DNA of 64,000 nt from Archangium gephyra (GTDB lineage: Bacteria; Myxococcota; Myxococcia; Myxococcales; Myxococcaceae): NCBI RefSeq assembly GCF_001027285.1, contig NZ_CP011509.1, forward strand, positions 8,642,501-8,706,500. Direction: 5' to 3'. The translations under genes were made by a program, and so were the position numbers. This document shows positions 23,405-32,189 of this stretch, in pieces; the stretch's first letter is position 1, and every line of letters starts with the position of its first letter. The notes below the pieces were generated by a model, which was not told the origin of the DNA, did not search any database, and saw nothing but the letters and a program-made list of their open reading frames with translations.

Positions 23405-23934
23405 GCGCTCGACCTCGCTCCTCGCCGCCGGGAGTGGGCCAGGTCTTTCCCAGCCGCTCTGTTCCCCCCTCACTTCGCCAGAGGACACTCCAGCGGTTCG
23501 AACGTAATGCGCATACAGCTATTCGCCGATGCCAGGAAAACATCCGGGCAAGGGCGCAGGCGCTCGGCGTCTCTCAGGCTCGGCCCTATGAGTCTTCGCG
23601 CTCTCGGGGGCATGGTTCAGACACACCGAGGCGCGACCAATTTACACGAAGCCAACCTCCGACAAGCAAGCGCGAGGTGGTTCGTTCTCACCGGGGGACG
23701 CATGATCGCCCGCGCCATACCCTCGCTGTGGTCCAATTTATTCTTTGTCTTCAAAGAAGGTAGTAGAGCCCGGTTGGAAGCTCTCGCACCAGGCTCCTGA
23801 CCTTGTTTTGATTTGTCTATTGAACTCGTGGATAGATCCACGCCGCGTAATCGCATCCACCACCGGTGCATGAGGGCGCCCTGCTCACGTCTGGATACGG
23901 ACGAGGGGAGAGGCCTGCCCGCTTGGAGAACACG
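23405..23934. other. 530-base gap without recognisable gene
   Basis: Frames of up to 97 codons occur but have no domain, ribosome site or sensible composition. The right third is AT-rich (TTGTTTTGATTTGTCTATTG near 23803) and probably holds the promoter of the lipoprotein gene that follows. Confidence 0.45.
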
Positions 23935-25107
23935 ATGAATGGTCTGAACGTAGGAACCAGGAAGAAGTCGGCGCTCTCTCCGTGGAGCAAGTTCCTGGGC
24001 GGCGCACTCCTGGCCGCGGCGCTTGGCGGGTGCGGCACAGAGCCCGGACCTGGTGAGACGGGCTCGGAGGAACTGCTGGGCCAGAGCGGGTCCTCGCTGA
24101 TCTCGGTGGGCACTCCCGCGGACCTCATGCCCGCCACGGCCGATTGCGGCGGTGCGGCGGTCTTCAGCGTGAATACCTCCGGTTCCGGCGTGGATTGGCA
24201 GAAGATGAATGCCCAGGGCTCCTGGGTGGTGACCGGGGCGAATGGCGTCCACTTGGAGTACCTGCTCGACAATGTGCTCCAGGCTGCTGACTCCACCACG
24301 ACTCCGGGGACGCAGGGCGCCTGGAGCTTCCCCACGTCCAACCTGAGCTGCCGGTCCACTCCCTACACCCTCCAGGTCTGTGCCACTCCGAAGATCCGGA
24401 GCGAGCAGGGCGAGACCCTCTGCGCCACCAAGCGCACGTGTACCACCTGGTCGTTCCGGGCCTGCCCCTACGCGGTTGGCGTCATCCGTGAATACGGCGC
24501 CAACTGCCCGGCGGTTCCGGGAGTCGAGGCCGTCTGGATCACCACGGATGACGAGAACACCAGCAACGCCAACTCCCGCGCTGGCTGGCTCGGTCTCAAC
24601 GTGAGCAGTACCAACACGCGACTCCACTTCTGCAAGGTGGATGGCTCCGTGTTCAAGCCGCTCTCCGACGTCGATTCGCCAGTATATCACTACGCGGTCT
24701 TGAAGCTGGGCGAGTCCTGCCCCCCGGGTTCCACGGAGTTCGGCAAGACGACCGACAACGAGGACACCAGCAACGTCAACTCCAATAGCGGCGCCAACAT
24801 CTGGCCGAACTCGCAGAACAAGGACGTGACGAACTACCGGTTCTGCCTGTTCCGGAACAGCTCGTCCGGAGGCCAGACGATGCCCGCCTTCCCGGATATC
24901 GGCGCTCCCTACGGAGTCTTCGCGGGCGGGTCGTTCTCGACGCAGTTCGCCCTCAGCAAGGGCTACATCACCTCGGACGACGAGAACACGACCAACAACA
25001 ACAAGTACTACATTCCCGCGGGCGCGCCCGCGAATACCCTGTCCTATGCCGGGCAGATGGTCACCGACGGGGCGAACACGACCTTCCGGATGGCGAAGGT
25101 GAAGTAG
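23935..25107 (+). CDS. lipoprotein with three D-D-E-N-T-S-N repeats
   Basis: 390 residues. Start 23935 gives a signal peptide with lipobox LGGC (Cys33). The mature protein has an N-terminal beta-rich domain with four or more cysteines (residues about 60-190). The C-terminal half contains three similar modules of about 70 residues, each opening with a D-[DN]-E-[DN]-T-[ST]-N signature: TTDDENTSNANSR, KTTDNEDTSNVNSN and TSDDENTTNNNKY, followed by a [RT]-[FL]-[HRC]-x-[CM] strand. The Asp/Asn-rich loops look suited to calcium binding (inference). A strong terminator follows, so it is a single-gene transcript or the last gene. Family not recognised. Confidence 0.75.
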   Translation: MNGLNVGTRKKSALSPWSKFLGGALLAAALGGCGTEPGPGETGSEELLGQSGSSLISVGTPADLMPATADCGGAAVFSVNTSGSGVDWQKMNAQGSWVVTGANGVHLEYLLDNVLQAADSTTTPGTQGAWSFPTSNLSCRSTPYTLQVCATPKIRSEQGETLCATKRTCTTWSFRACPYAVGVIREYGANCPAVPGVEAVWITTDDENTSNANSRAGWLGLNVSSTNTRLHFCKVDGSVFKPLSDVDSPVYHYAVLKLGESCPPGSTEFGKTTDNEDTSNVNSNSGANIWPNSQNKDVTNYRFCLFRNSSSGGQTMPAFPDIGAPYGVFAGGSFSTQFALSKGYITSDDENTTNNNKYYIPAGAPANTLSYAGQMVTDGANTTFRMAKVK

Positions 25108-25127
25108 CGGGCACCCCAGGTTGAAAC

Positions 25128-25163
25128 AAGCCCCATGTGCCACACGGGCGCATGGGGCTTTTT
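25128..25163 (+). terminator. intrinsic terminator after lipoprotein gene
   Basis: A ten-base-pair stem, AAGCCCCATG with CATGGGGCTT, and a T-run at 25159-25163 lie 20 bases after the stop. Its reverse orientation also carries an AA-rich flank, so it could act for the convergent gene ending at 25198 as well. Confidence 0.85.
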
Positions 25164-25197
25164 CATTGAGCGATGGAGGGGCGACTGCCCACGCAAC

Positions 25198-26811
25198 TCA
25201 GGCGCTCTGCACGCCCGGCGCCGTGGAGACCTTGAACACCAGGTGAAGGCGGGCATGCCCGTTGGCGGGCAGCTCGACCTTCCACGTACAGAAGCCGTTC
25301 TCGTCGAGCACCGGCACGCCGCTGGTCTTCTCGCGGTCCAGCTCCACCTTCACGTGCTCGATCTCCGACACGGGAAGCCGCTCGGTGACCGCCACGGTGC
25401 GCGCGCTCCCCGAGAGGTTGGAGAGGTACAGGGTGAGCCGTATCGTGGCCTCGTTCCACTTGCTCACCGGATTGAGCTCGCTCTCCCGCTTCGCCTCGCG
25501 CTGGATGCGGACGGACTCCTCCGGGCCAAAGCTCAGCTCGAACTTCTCCTGGGGCGCCACGAACAGCGTCTGGGTCCAGCCCACGAAGCCGTTCTCCTGC
25601 AGCAGCTCCACCGGCCCCGCCAGCACCGGGTTGGGCGAGGTGTTGCGCGCCACCGCCCGCAGGAACACCTGGGTCTCCAGCTCCGGGAAGGCCACGAGCG
25701 ACGACTCCGCCTCGGCCTCGAAGGTGAAGAGCGGGATGATGTGGGGCCGCCCATCCGAGACGATGGTGTTGCGTCCGGGGGCCCTCAGGTTGCGCGTCTC
25801 CCCGCCATCATCCACGCCGGGCAGATCCACGCTGGCCGGCGCCGCCGGAGCCGCCCCACCCGAGGCCGGTGCACTGCCCAGTCCGGCCTTCTGCACCTGG
25901 ACCTGCCGGGCCTGGACCACCACCGTCTCGCTCTTCTTCTTCACGGTGAGCAGGTCCGCCTGCAGCAGGGGCGGCTCGATGCCCAGCGAGGAGCGCGCCG
26001 TAGAGAAGCGCAGCTCCGCCTCCCTCCAGTCCTCGCCCGTGTCCTGCCAGACCGCGGCGGACGAGGCGAAGAGGATCCGCTTCCCTTCCAGCAGGCGCGC
26101 CGAGTGCAGCGGCCGCCACAGCGCGTTGGGCACCACGTAGTGGATGAGGACTTCCACCTCGCCCTCGGCCTCCGCGAGCACGTCCACTTCCAGCCAGCCC
26201 ACCACCTGCTGGTCCACGCGATTCATCGCCTGACGCTGGCGCATCACGGCGGCGATCTCCTCCTCCAGCCGCTCCGCGGTGAAGGTGGCCTTCAGCGCGG
26301 ACTCACGCAGCTGGCGGGCCTTGCGGAACAGGGCATCGAACGTGTCCTGCCACTGGGCCGCGGCGCCCATGCCCCAACCCGCGTCCTCGGGGATCTCCGA
26401 GGCGCCGAGCACCAGCATCCGCTGGATGCGCTCGAAGCGCGCACGGGAGCGGGCCTGATCCTCCAGCACCTGCTCGCGCTCGCGCCGCAGGGCCTCGATC
26501 CGCTCCTCGAGCACCCGCGCCGCCTCGGGCTTGTCCGCCATCCGGATGCGCAGGCTGCGGCGGACGCGCACGTCCGCCACACGCCCCCGGCCCGAGACGA
26601 CCTCGGCGCGCAGGGACACGTCCTGCATCACCGGCGCCACGCCCTGGACCACGACACGGTTCTGTCCCGTGCGCACGCGCACCGTGCCGCCCCGAGTCAC
26701 CTGGGCCCGATCCTCCAGCAGCGTCACGACGCGCACCGGCGCGTCCAGAACCGGAGCCGCCTCGGGGAAGGCGGGCTCATAGCGCTCCACACCCATGACC
26801 TGGATGGCCAT
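25198..26811 (-). CDS. DUF4139 domain protein (MuiA-like), short paralogue
   Basis: 537 residues. ATG 26811, one base after the upstream gene's stop, was taken as start. The N-terminal part (about 30-100) resembles DUF4140 (VVTLLEDRAQVTRGGTVRV), then a coiled coil (100-200), then the DUF4139 beta domain (from about 210: VLIHYVVPNALWRPLHSARL and TGEDWREAELRFST). The end is a conserved strand-rich domain (VTERLPVSEIEHVKVEL). No signal peptide is seen. Related proteins were described as mucoidy inhibitor A; biochemical function is unknown. It is a tandem paralogue of the gene at 26813 and clearly co-transcribed, but the two share only the fold, so duplication is old. Confidence 0.82.
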   Translation of the reverse strand: MAIQVMGVERYEPAFPEAAPVLDAPVRVVTLLEDRAQVTRGGTVRVRTGQNRVVVQGVAPVMQDVSLRAEVVSGRGRVADVRVRRSLRIRMADKPEAARVLEERIEALRREREQVLEDQARSRARFERIQRMLVLGASEIPEDAGWGMGAAAQWQDTFDALFRKARQLRESALKATFTAERLEEEIAAVMRQRQAMNRVDQQVVGWLEVDVLAEAEGEVEVLIHYVVPNALWRPLHSARLLEGKRILFASSAAVWQDTGEDWREAELRFSTARSSLGIEPPLLQADLLTVKKKSETVVVQARQVQVQKAGLGSAPASGGAAPAAPASVDLPGVDDGGETRNLRAPGRNTIVSDGRPHIIPLFTFEAEAESSLVAFPELETQVFLRAVARNTSPNPVLAGPVELLQENGFVGWTQTLFVAPQEKFELSFGPEESVRIQREAKRESELNPVSKWNEATIRLTLYLSNLSGSARTVAVTERLPVSEIEHVKVELDREKTSGVPVLDENGFCTWKVELPANGHARLHLVFKVSTAPGVQSA

Positions 26812-26812
26812 G

Positions 26813-29065
26813 TCATGCCTCCCGGCGGTTGCCACCGCTGAGCTCGTTGTTGGCATACAGCTTCACCACGTACCGGGCGGACAGCTTGCTCGTCGCATTG
26901 GCGGGAACGGTGAGGCGCCAGCGGCGTCCTCCCTCGAGCACGCTGCCACGCTCCTCCTGCGCATAGGGCTCCCACGCGGGGGTGACGGCGCCCTCCTCGA
27001 CCACCACCTCCGCGTTGGGCGCGGGCTGGGGGAGGCGCTCGCGGACCTCGCAGACGATCTCCCGGTCCAGGTTGTTGACGAGGTCGATGAGGATGTCGTG
27101 CCACAGCTCCGTCGTCGCGACGATCTTCTCGCCGCTGCGGGCCTCGGCGAAGCGGGTGTTGCGCGCGCAGCGGATGGCCTGCTCCACGCCCAGACCCAGC
27201 TTGAACTCGCCACGAGGCGGCACCGAGGGCAGCGTGGTGGAGAGCACATACTCGCCGCCCACGTAGACCTCGGCGGGGCCCGGCAGCATGGGCGCGGACA
27301 GCGGGTTCTTCACCTGCGCCTGCCGGTAGACGTTGCTGTCCTCTCGCGGGACGGCCACGTAGAGGACACTGGCCTCGCCGGTGCGCGTGCCCACGGCCAC
27401 CGAGTGGAAGGCGTGGTCGGAGGGGATGTCCACCGTGGCATCGGCCGTGTAGCTGAAGTCGAAGTGGCCACTGGCCTGCCGGACGTCCGCGGTGCCGCCC
27501 GGCAGCGACAGACGGGTCACGGAGCGGGCACGCCGCTCGGCCGCCTCCACCGCGGACATGACATCGAACTTCACCTCCACCTGGAACCGGGACAGCGACT
27601 CCAGATAGAAGCGCCGCGCGTCGACGGGCTGGAGCCGGTTGCGCAGGTCGTCGGCCGCCGGGGCGAGCCGCAGGTGGGTGAAGACCACCGCCTCCAGGCC
27701 GGCCTGTGAGGGGGCCACACCCCCGCCGCCAGGACCCCCGCGCGACACGGACCTGGAGCGAGCGGGAGAGGGAGCGGCCACGGCCATCGCCGGGCGGGCG
27801 GCCATGGGCGCGGGAGACGGCGGCGGAGGGGGCGCCATGCTCGGCGCCGCGGCGACGGCCATGGGGTAGGCCGGCTCCTCCATCGCCGCCTCCACCTCCT
27901 CTTCCGCGGAGAGCTCACTGTACACGGCCGACTTCTCGGCCATGACCATGTCATCGTCCAGGGCGTCGAGACTCGGGCGCGAGCCCTTCTTGCTCCGCCG
28001 GAGCTCCTTGCGTTCCTCGAGGGCGTCACGCACTCCGCCGAAGACGATGCCCTCCTCCAGATCCGAGGGGGCCGCCAGCGCGGGCAGCGCGTACGACGGC
28101 ACGGACGGCGCCCGGCGGCTCAACGATTGGCGGTCGCGATCGTAGTCGGAGAAGAGCGCGATGGCGCCCTGGGGAGGCGGACGGAAACCGGCGCGAGCGG
28201 GCGGCGCGGGCTGCGCGCGGCCGATCCGGATGGAGGGCAGCTCCGGCAGCTCCGTCCAGCTCATGGGGGCGGCGGTGGAGAGCACCAGCTTCACGCCGCG
28301 CCAGTCCTCTCCGGAGTCCTGGCTGATGAGGGCACGCGTCACCAGCTCCACCTGCCGGCAGTCCCGCGACAGGCGGCACTGGTAGGTGGGCGCCCAGCGG
28401 GCTCCGGGGACGAAATACTCGACGGAGAGCTCCGCGCGCCGGAGCTCGCCTCCTCCGTGGCGCAGCTGCACATGGACGGACTTGCGGAGCTCATCCGAGG
28501 TCACCTCGCGTGCGGTGGAGGCCCTCGCCATCTTGTCCTCGAGGACGGCCACCTCCTCGTTCAGCTTGCGCAGCTGCTCGCGCAGGGAGCGCGCCTCCAC
28601 GAGACGGGACTGCACGCCGTCCTGGGAGAACTGCTCCAGGGCGAGCCGCGCGCCCAGGGGAGCGGGCGGTGGTGGCTTCCCCTCCCCCGGGGCCGGACGC
28701 TCCGGCACGGGGATGTCGGCGAGGATGGACATCTCCCAGTCCAGCTGCCGCAGCTGGCTCTGCACGGTCCGCACCTGCTGGCGCAGGGAGCGCAGCGCGG
28801 CCTCGTCCACGGTGTCCAGCGGAGCGTTCCTCGGGGGGATCCACAACCCCACGCGCACGTGGGTGGCGGAGAGGTCCGCCTGGGGATTGTCCGTGGACAG
28901 CACGCGCACGCGGACGGTGGCGTCGAACAGCGAGAGCGGCAGCCCGGGGATCTCCAGCTCCGTGGGCGGCTTGCCCCCGGGACAGTCCAGCGAGAGCAAC
29001 CGGGTTACCCGCGCGCCCTGATGGTAGAGCGTCACGGTGTCGAGGCGGGACTCCACGATGGACAT
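26813..29065 (-). CDS. MuiA-like DUF4140/DUF4139 protein
   Basis: 750 residues. The start MSIVESRLDTVTLYHQGARVTR and following strands are DUF4140; a coiled coil (about 95-185) precedes DUF4139 (from about 215: VEYFVPGARWAPTYQCRLSRD and DSGEDWRGVKLVLSTAAP). A low-complexity linker rich in Ala, Pro and Met (about 395-445) separates a C-terminal strand-rich domain ending in KLSARYVVKLYANNELSGG. The first gene of a two-gene operon; it is divergent from the TrkA-N/RyR gene, with about 130 bases between. Cell location is not obvious, as no signal is present. Known members are widespread and functionally undefined. Confidence 0.85.
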   Translation of the reverse strand: MSIVESRLDTVTLYHQGARVTRLLSLDCPGGKPPTELEIPGLPLSLFDATVRVRVLSTDNPQADLSATHVRVGLWIPPRNAPLDTVDEAALRSLRQQVRTVQSQLRQLDWEMSILADIPVPERPAPGEGKPPPPAPLGARLALEQFSQDGVQSRLVEARSLREQLRKLNEEVAVLEDKMARASTAREVTSDELRKSVHVQLRHGGGELRRAELSVEYFVPGARWAPTYQCRLSRDCRQVELVTRALISQDSGEDWRGVKLVLSTAAPMSWTELPELPSIRIGRAQPAPPARAGFRPPPQGAIALFSDYDRDRQSLSRRAPSVPSYALPALAAPSDLEEGIVFGGVRDALEERKELRRSKKGSRPSLDALDDDMVMAEKSAVYSELSAEEEVEAAMEEPAYPMAVAAAPSMAPPPPPSPAPMAARPAMAVAAPSPARSRSVSRGGPGGGGVAPSQAGLEAVVFTHLRLAPAADDLRNRLQPVDARRFYLESLSRFQVEVKFDVMSAVEAAERRARSVTRLSLPGGTADVRQASGHFDFSYTADATVDIPSDHAFHSVAVGTRTGEASVLYVAVPREDSNVYRQAQVKNPLSAPMLPGPAEVYVGGEYVLSTTLPSVPPRGEFKLGLGVEQAIRCARNTRFAEARSGEKIVATTELWHDILIDLVNNLDREIVCEVRERLPQPAPNAEVVVEEGAVTPAWEPYAQEERGSVLEGGRRWRLTVPANATSKLSARYVVKLYANNELSGGNRREA

Positions 29066-29197
29066 GCACCCTCCCGAAATACGTTGCGCGGCACGCTAGA
29101 ACGCGGCTCCTCGGGCGAGCAAGGCTCCAGGGCGTTCCCCTGGCTGCTTCCCACCCTGCCCCTTGCGTCCCCGGGAGCGAGGTAGACTCGCGGGCAC

Positions 29198-30961
29198 ATG
29201 CGACGTCTCCTTGCCTTCCTCCGCGATCATGAGCCCGGAATGGTCGTGGCGTGGGTGATCTCCACCCTCGGCCTCGGTGTCGTGGGGCTCCGCGCCTACC
29301 TGGAGGAGCCCCGCTTCGGGGCCTCGGACCTGCTCTACCAGTCGGTGCAGCTCTTCGTGCTGCAGCTCCAGGTGTTGCCGGGCAGGACGCCCTGGACGCT
29401 CGACGTGGCCCGCTGGTCCTCCGCGGCCGTGTCCTTCTACGCGGTGCTGCGCGCCGGCTCCGTGCTCTTCGCGGGCGAGCTCGAGCGGTTGAGGCTGCGC
29501 CGGCTCTCCGGCCATGTGGTGGTGTGCGGCCTGGGGCGCAAGGGGCACCAACTGGCCCAGGACTTCCTGTCCCGGGGCGAGCGGGTCGTCATCATCGAGA
29601 AGGACGAGGAGAACGACTCCCTGCTCGCGGCGCGGCAGTCGGGCGCGCTCGTGCTGCTGAGCGCGGCGGCGGACGAGGCCATCCTCCGCCAGGCCCGCGT
29701 GGCCCGGGCCTCGCTCCTGCTCGCGGTCACGGGCGATGATGGCGCCAACATCGAGACGGCCCTCGCCGCGCGCCGGCTCGTGCGAGAGCAGGCGCCCGGA
29801 CGCACCACGCCCCTGCGCGTCCTCGCCCACGTGGGCGATCTCCAGCTGTGCGGGCTCATCCGCGCCTCGAAGGTGCTGACGGGCCCGGAGCCGGTGGAGG
29901 CCATGCCCTTCAACATCCACGAGGCGGCGGCCCGGGTGCTGCTGCGCGACAACCCGCTGGACCGGGAGCGGATGGGCCCCGGGGACCCGCGCTTCGTGCA
30001 CCTGTGCGTGGTGGGGTTCGGGCAGATGGGCGAGAGCGTGGCGATGCAGGCCGCCCGTCTGACGCACCTGGCCAACGGCTCCCGCCTGCGGGTGACGATC
30101 GTCGACCGGAAGGCCGAGGAGCGGCGGCAGCGGTTCCTCGGCAGGTGCCCGGGGTTCACCGAGGTGGCGGACCTGGACGTGCTCGAGGGCGACGTGGAGT
30201 ACGCCGAGGTCCTCGCGCGCCTGGAGGCGTGGGGGCAGGATCCGCACCGGCTCCTGGACATCGTGGTGTGCTTCGACGACGACCGCCGTGGCCTCGCCTG
30301 TGGCCTGACGCTGGTCGAGCGGCTGCGCGGACGCCGGGTGCCGGTGCGGGTGCGCATGTCGCACGAGGCGGGGATGTCGGCCCTGGTGCACGGCTCGGGC
30401 GAGGGCCGCTGGAACGGGCGGATCAGCGTCTTCGGGATGCTCGACCGGCTGTGCACCCGCGAGAGCATCCTGGGCGAGACGTTGGATCTGCTCGCGCGCA
30501 CGGCGCACACGGACTACCTGCGGCGCAAGCTGGCGGAGGGAGAGGTCCTGGGGACGCGTCCGTCGCTGAGGGAGTGGCCCGAGCTCGACGAGTTCTTCCG
30601 CGAGTCGAACCGCCAGCAGGCGGACCACATCCCCGTCAAGCTGCGAGCCGTGGGATGCCGGATCGAGCCCGCCGCCTCGGACACGGGAGGATTCGCCTTC
30701 ACCCCCGAGGAGGTGGAGCTGCTGGCGCGCATGGAGCATGACCGCTGGTGTGCGCGGTACCTGCTCGATGGGTGGCGCAAGGGCCCTCGCGATGACGTGG
30801 GGAAGACGCACCCGTGCCTCGTTCCGTGGGCCGACCTCGAGGAGACGTACCGGGACAACGACCGTGCCGCGATCCGGCAGATTCCCGAGCTGCTCGCGCT
30901 CATCGGCCAGCGCCTCGTCCGGGAGGACCCGGAGGTAGCGAGGCTGCAACGCGCGGGATGA
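29198..30961 (+). CDS. NAD-binding TrkA-N domain membrane protein with C-terminal RyR domain
   Basis: 587 residues. Two hydrophobic segments near the N-terminus (about 14-32 and 70-90) lie before a first Rossmann TrkA-N domain (HVVVCGLGRKGHQLAQDFL, about 106-230). A second nucleotide-binding segment, HLCVVGFGQMGESVAMQAA, starts near residue 268. The C-terminal 70 residues match the RyR domain: MEHDRWCARYLLDGWRKGP, then KTHPCLVPWADLEE and NDRAAI. TrkA-N domains gate ion channels by binding nucleotides; prokaryotic RyR domains have been linked by genome analysis to ligand sensing in conflict systems. The N-terminal channel part lacks a K+ selectivity TxGYG, so ion transport is doubtful. Confidence 0.8.
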   Translation: MRRLLAFLRDHEPGMVVAWVISTLGLGVVGLRAYLEEPRFGASDLLYQSVQLFVLQLQVLPGRTPWTLDVARWSSAAVSFYAVLRAGSVLFAGELERLRLRRLSGHVVVCGLGRKGHQLAQDFLSRGERVVIIEKDEENDSLLAARQSGALVLLSAAADEAILRQARVARASLLLAVTGDDGANIETALAARRLVREQAPGRTTPLRVLAHVGDLQLCGLIRASKVLTGPEPVEAMPFNIHEAAARVLLRDNPLDRERMGPGDPRFVHLCVVGFGQMGESVAMQAARLTHLANGSRLRVTIVDRKAEERRQRFLGRCPGFTEVADLDVLEGDVEYAEVLARLEAWGQDPHRLLDIVVCFDDDRRGLACGLTLVERLRGRRVPVRVRMSHEAGMSALVHGSGEGRWNGRISVFGMLDRLCTRESILGETLDLLARTAHTDYLRRKLAEGEVLGTRPSLREWPELDEFFRESNRQQADHIPVKLRAVGCRIEPAASDTGGFAFTPEEVELLARMEHDRWCARYLLDGWRKGPRDDVGKTHPCLVPWADLEETYRDNDRAAIRQIPELLALIGQRLVREDPEVARLQRAG

Positions 30962-31024
30962 CGAAGCGGACCGGCCAGACCTCGCGTGGCGATGGAAGCT
31001 CGCGAGGCCCGGCCGGAAGCCGGA

Positions 31025-31720
31025 TCAGCGGGTCAGCTCACGCACCGCGTGACCCAGCTCGGGAAGGATGAGCTTGCGCAGCGCGAGCCGCACCGCCTTG
31101 GGCGAGCCCGGCAGCGAGAAGAGGATCATCCCCTGGTACGTCCCCGCGGTGGCCCGCGACATCATCGCCGCGCTGCCGATCTCCTGGAAGGACAGCATCC
31201 GGAACAGCTCGCCGAAGCCGGGCAGCGTCTTCTCGAAGAGGCCCTGCAGCGTCTCCACCGTGCTGTCCCGGCGGCCGATGCCCGTCCCTCCGTTGAAGAT
31301 GACGGCCCGCGCACCGGACTCCTGCGCCTCCTTCAGCATCGCGCGGATGGACTCGGGCTCGTCCTTGATGACGCGGTAGCCGCTCACGGAGTGCCCCTCG
31401 GCCTCCAGCAGCTCGCGCAGCACCCGCCCGCTCTCGTCCTTCGACTCGTCGCGGCTGTCCGAGCACGTCACCACGAACGTGCTCACGTGCACCGGCGCGT
31501 GCGCCTTGTGCTCCGCCACCGGCCCGGAGCCATGCTCGTGTCCGTGGGGGTGGTCATGACCGTGTCCGTGGTCATGGCCGTGCTCGTGGGAGTGGTCATG
31601 GCCGTGCTCATGGCCGTGCTCATGGCCGTGCTCATGGCCGTGCTCGTGCCCGTGGGGGTGATGGTGGTGCCCGGGACCATGCCCGTGGTCATGGTCGTGA
31701 TCGTGTCCGTCGTGTCCCAT
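31025..31720 (-). CDS. MoaB/Mog-type molybdopterin domain protein with His-rich N-terminus
   Basis: 231 residues. ATG 31720 was chosen since the frame upstream overlaps the Rieske gene. Residues 2-64 are almost only His with Gly, Asp and Glu (31 His in 63 residues, repeats of H-E-H-G), a probable nickel/zinc/copper-binding or storage tail. Residues 70-231 are a MoaB-like MoCF_biosynth domain: STFVVTCSDSRDESKDESG, VIKDEP and the signature VIFNGGTGIGRRDST, ending RALLFSLPGS-type strand and helix. MoaB/Mog adenylates molybdopterin. It lies 10 bases after the Rieske gene, so both are one operon. The His tail may have expanded through its 12-base DNA repeat. Confidence 0.85.
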   Translation of the reverse strand: MGHDGHDHDHDHGHGPGHHHHPHGHEHGHEHGHEHGHEHGHDHSHEHGHDHGHGHDHPHGHEHGSGPVAEHKAHAPVHVSTFVVTCSDSRDESKDESGRVLRELLEAEGHSVSGYRVIKDEPESIRAMLKEAQESGARAVIFNGGTGIGRRDSTVETLQGLFEKTLPGFGELFRMLSFQEIGSAAMMSRATAGTYQGMILFSLPGSPKAVRLALRKLILPELGHAVRELTR

Positions 31721-31730
31721 GGCGCGTCTC

Positions 31731-32048
31731 CTACACGTCCTTGTCGGGCAGCTCGACGACCAGCTCCCCGTTGGCGACCTCGACCTGCACGGTGGGCTGG
31801 TCATCGCACACGCCTGGTGAGGTCTCGTTCTTGCCGGTGTCCATGTCGAAGCCGACCTCGTGGCAGGGGCAGACCACCATGTTCCCCTCCAGGCGGCCCC
31901 CGGACAGCAGACAACCCGCGTGGTTGCACCAGTCATCGAGCCCCTTGTAGCGCCCGTTGATCCTGGCCACGCACAGGCTGCGCTTGCCCACCTCGTAGCC
32001 CCGCATCTCCTTTTCGGCGAAGTCCGCCGGTCCGAGCTTGATCTTCAT
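31731..32048 (-). CDS. Rieske [2Fe-2S] ferredoxin-like protein
   Basis: 105 residues. Both Rieske motifs are complete: C41-x-H43 (DWCNHAG) and C60-x-x-H63 (VVCPCHEVGFD), with the usual G-x-x-x-G-D/N-type loop between. Size and lack of signal or membrane part make this a soluble electron carrier, like the small subunit of nitrite reductase or a dioxygenase ferredoxin. It is the first gene of a pair with the His-rich MoaB protein, suggesting a role together with a molybdoenzyme or in metal handling. No oxygenase gene is adjacent. The divergent neighbour is DNA polymerase X. Confidence 0.9.
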   Translation of the reverse strand: MKIKLGPADFAEKEMRGYEVGKRSLCVARINGRYKGLDDWCNHAGCLLSGGRLEGNMVVCPCHEVGFDMDTGKNETSPGVCDDQPTVQVEVANGELVVELPDKDV

Positions 32049-32189
32049 CGACTCCGTCTCACGTAGCTCACTGGAATGAACGACCCGGGCCCTTGTATCC
32101 CGACCGGGGCCGGGCGGGGAGTGCTTGTATGTGAACCTCACGTTTCCGCTCGCCTGCACCCCCACTCCGAGGGCATTACCTTCCCCACC

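Noticed and set aside
29198..30961. Trk/Kch potassium channel
   Set aside because: There is no selectivity-filter sequence, and the C-terminus is an RyR domain rather than TrkA-C.
31530..31720. 12-base repeats resembling a satellite or CRISPR-like array
   Set aside because: They encode the H-E-H-G repeats of the MoaB-like protein on the reverse strand; no spacers.
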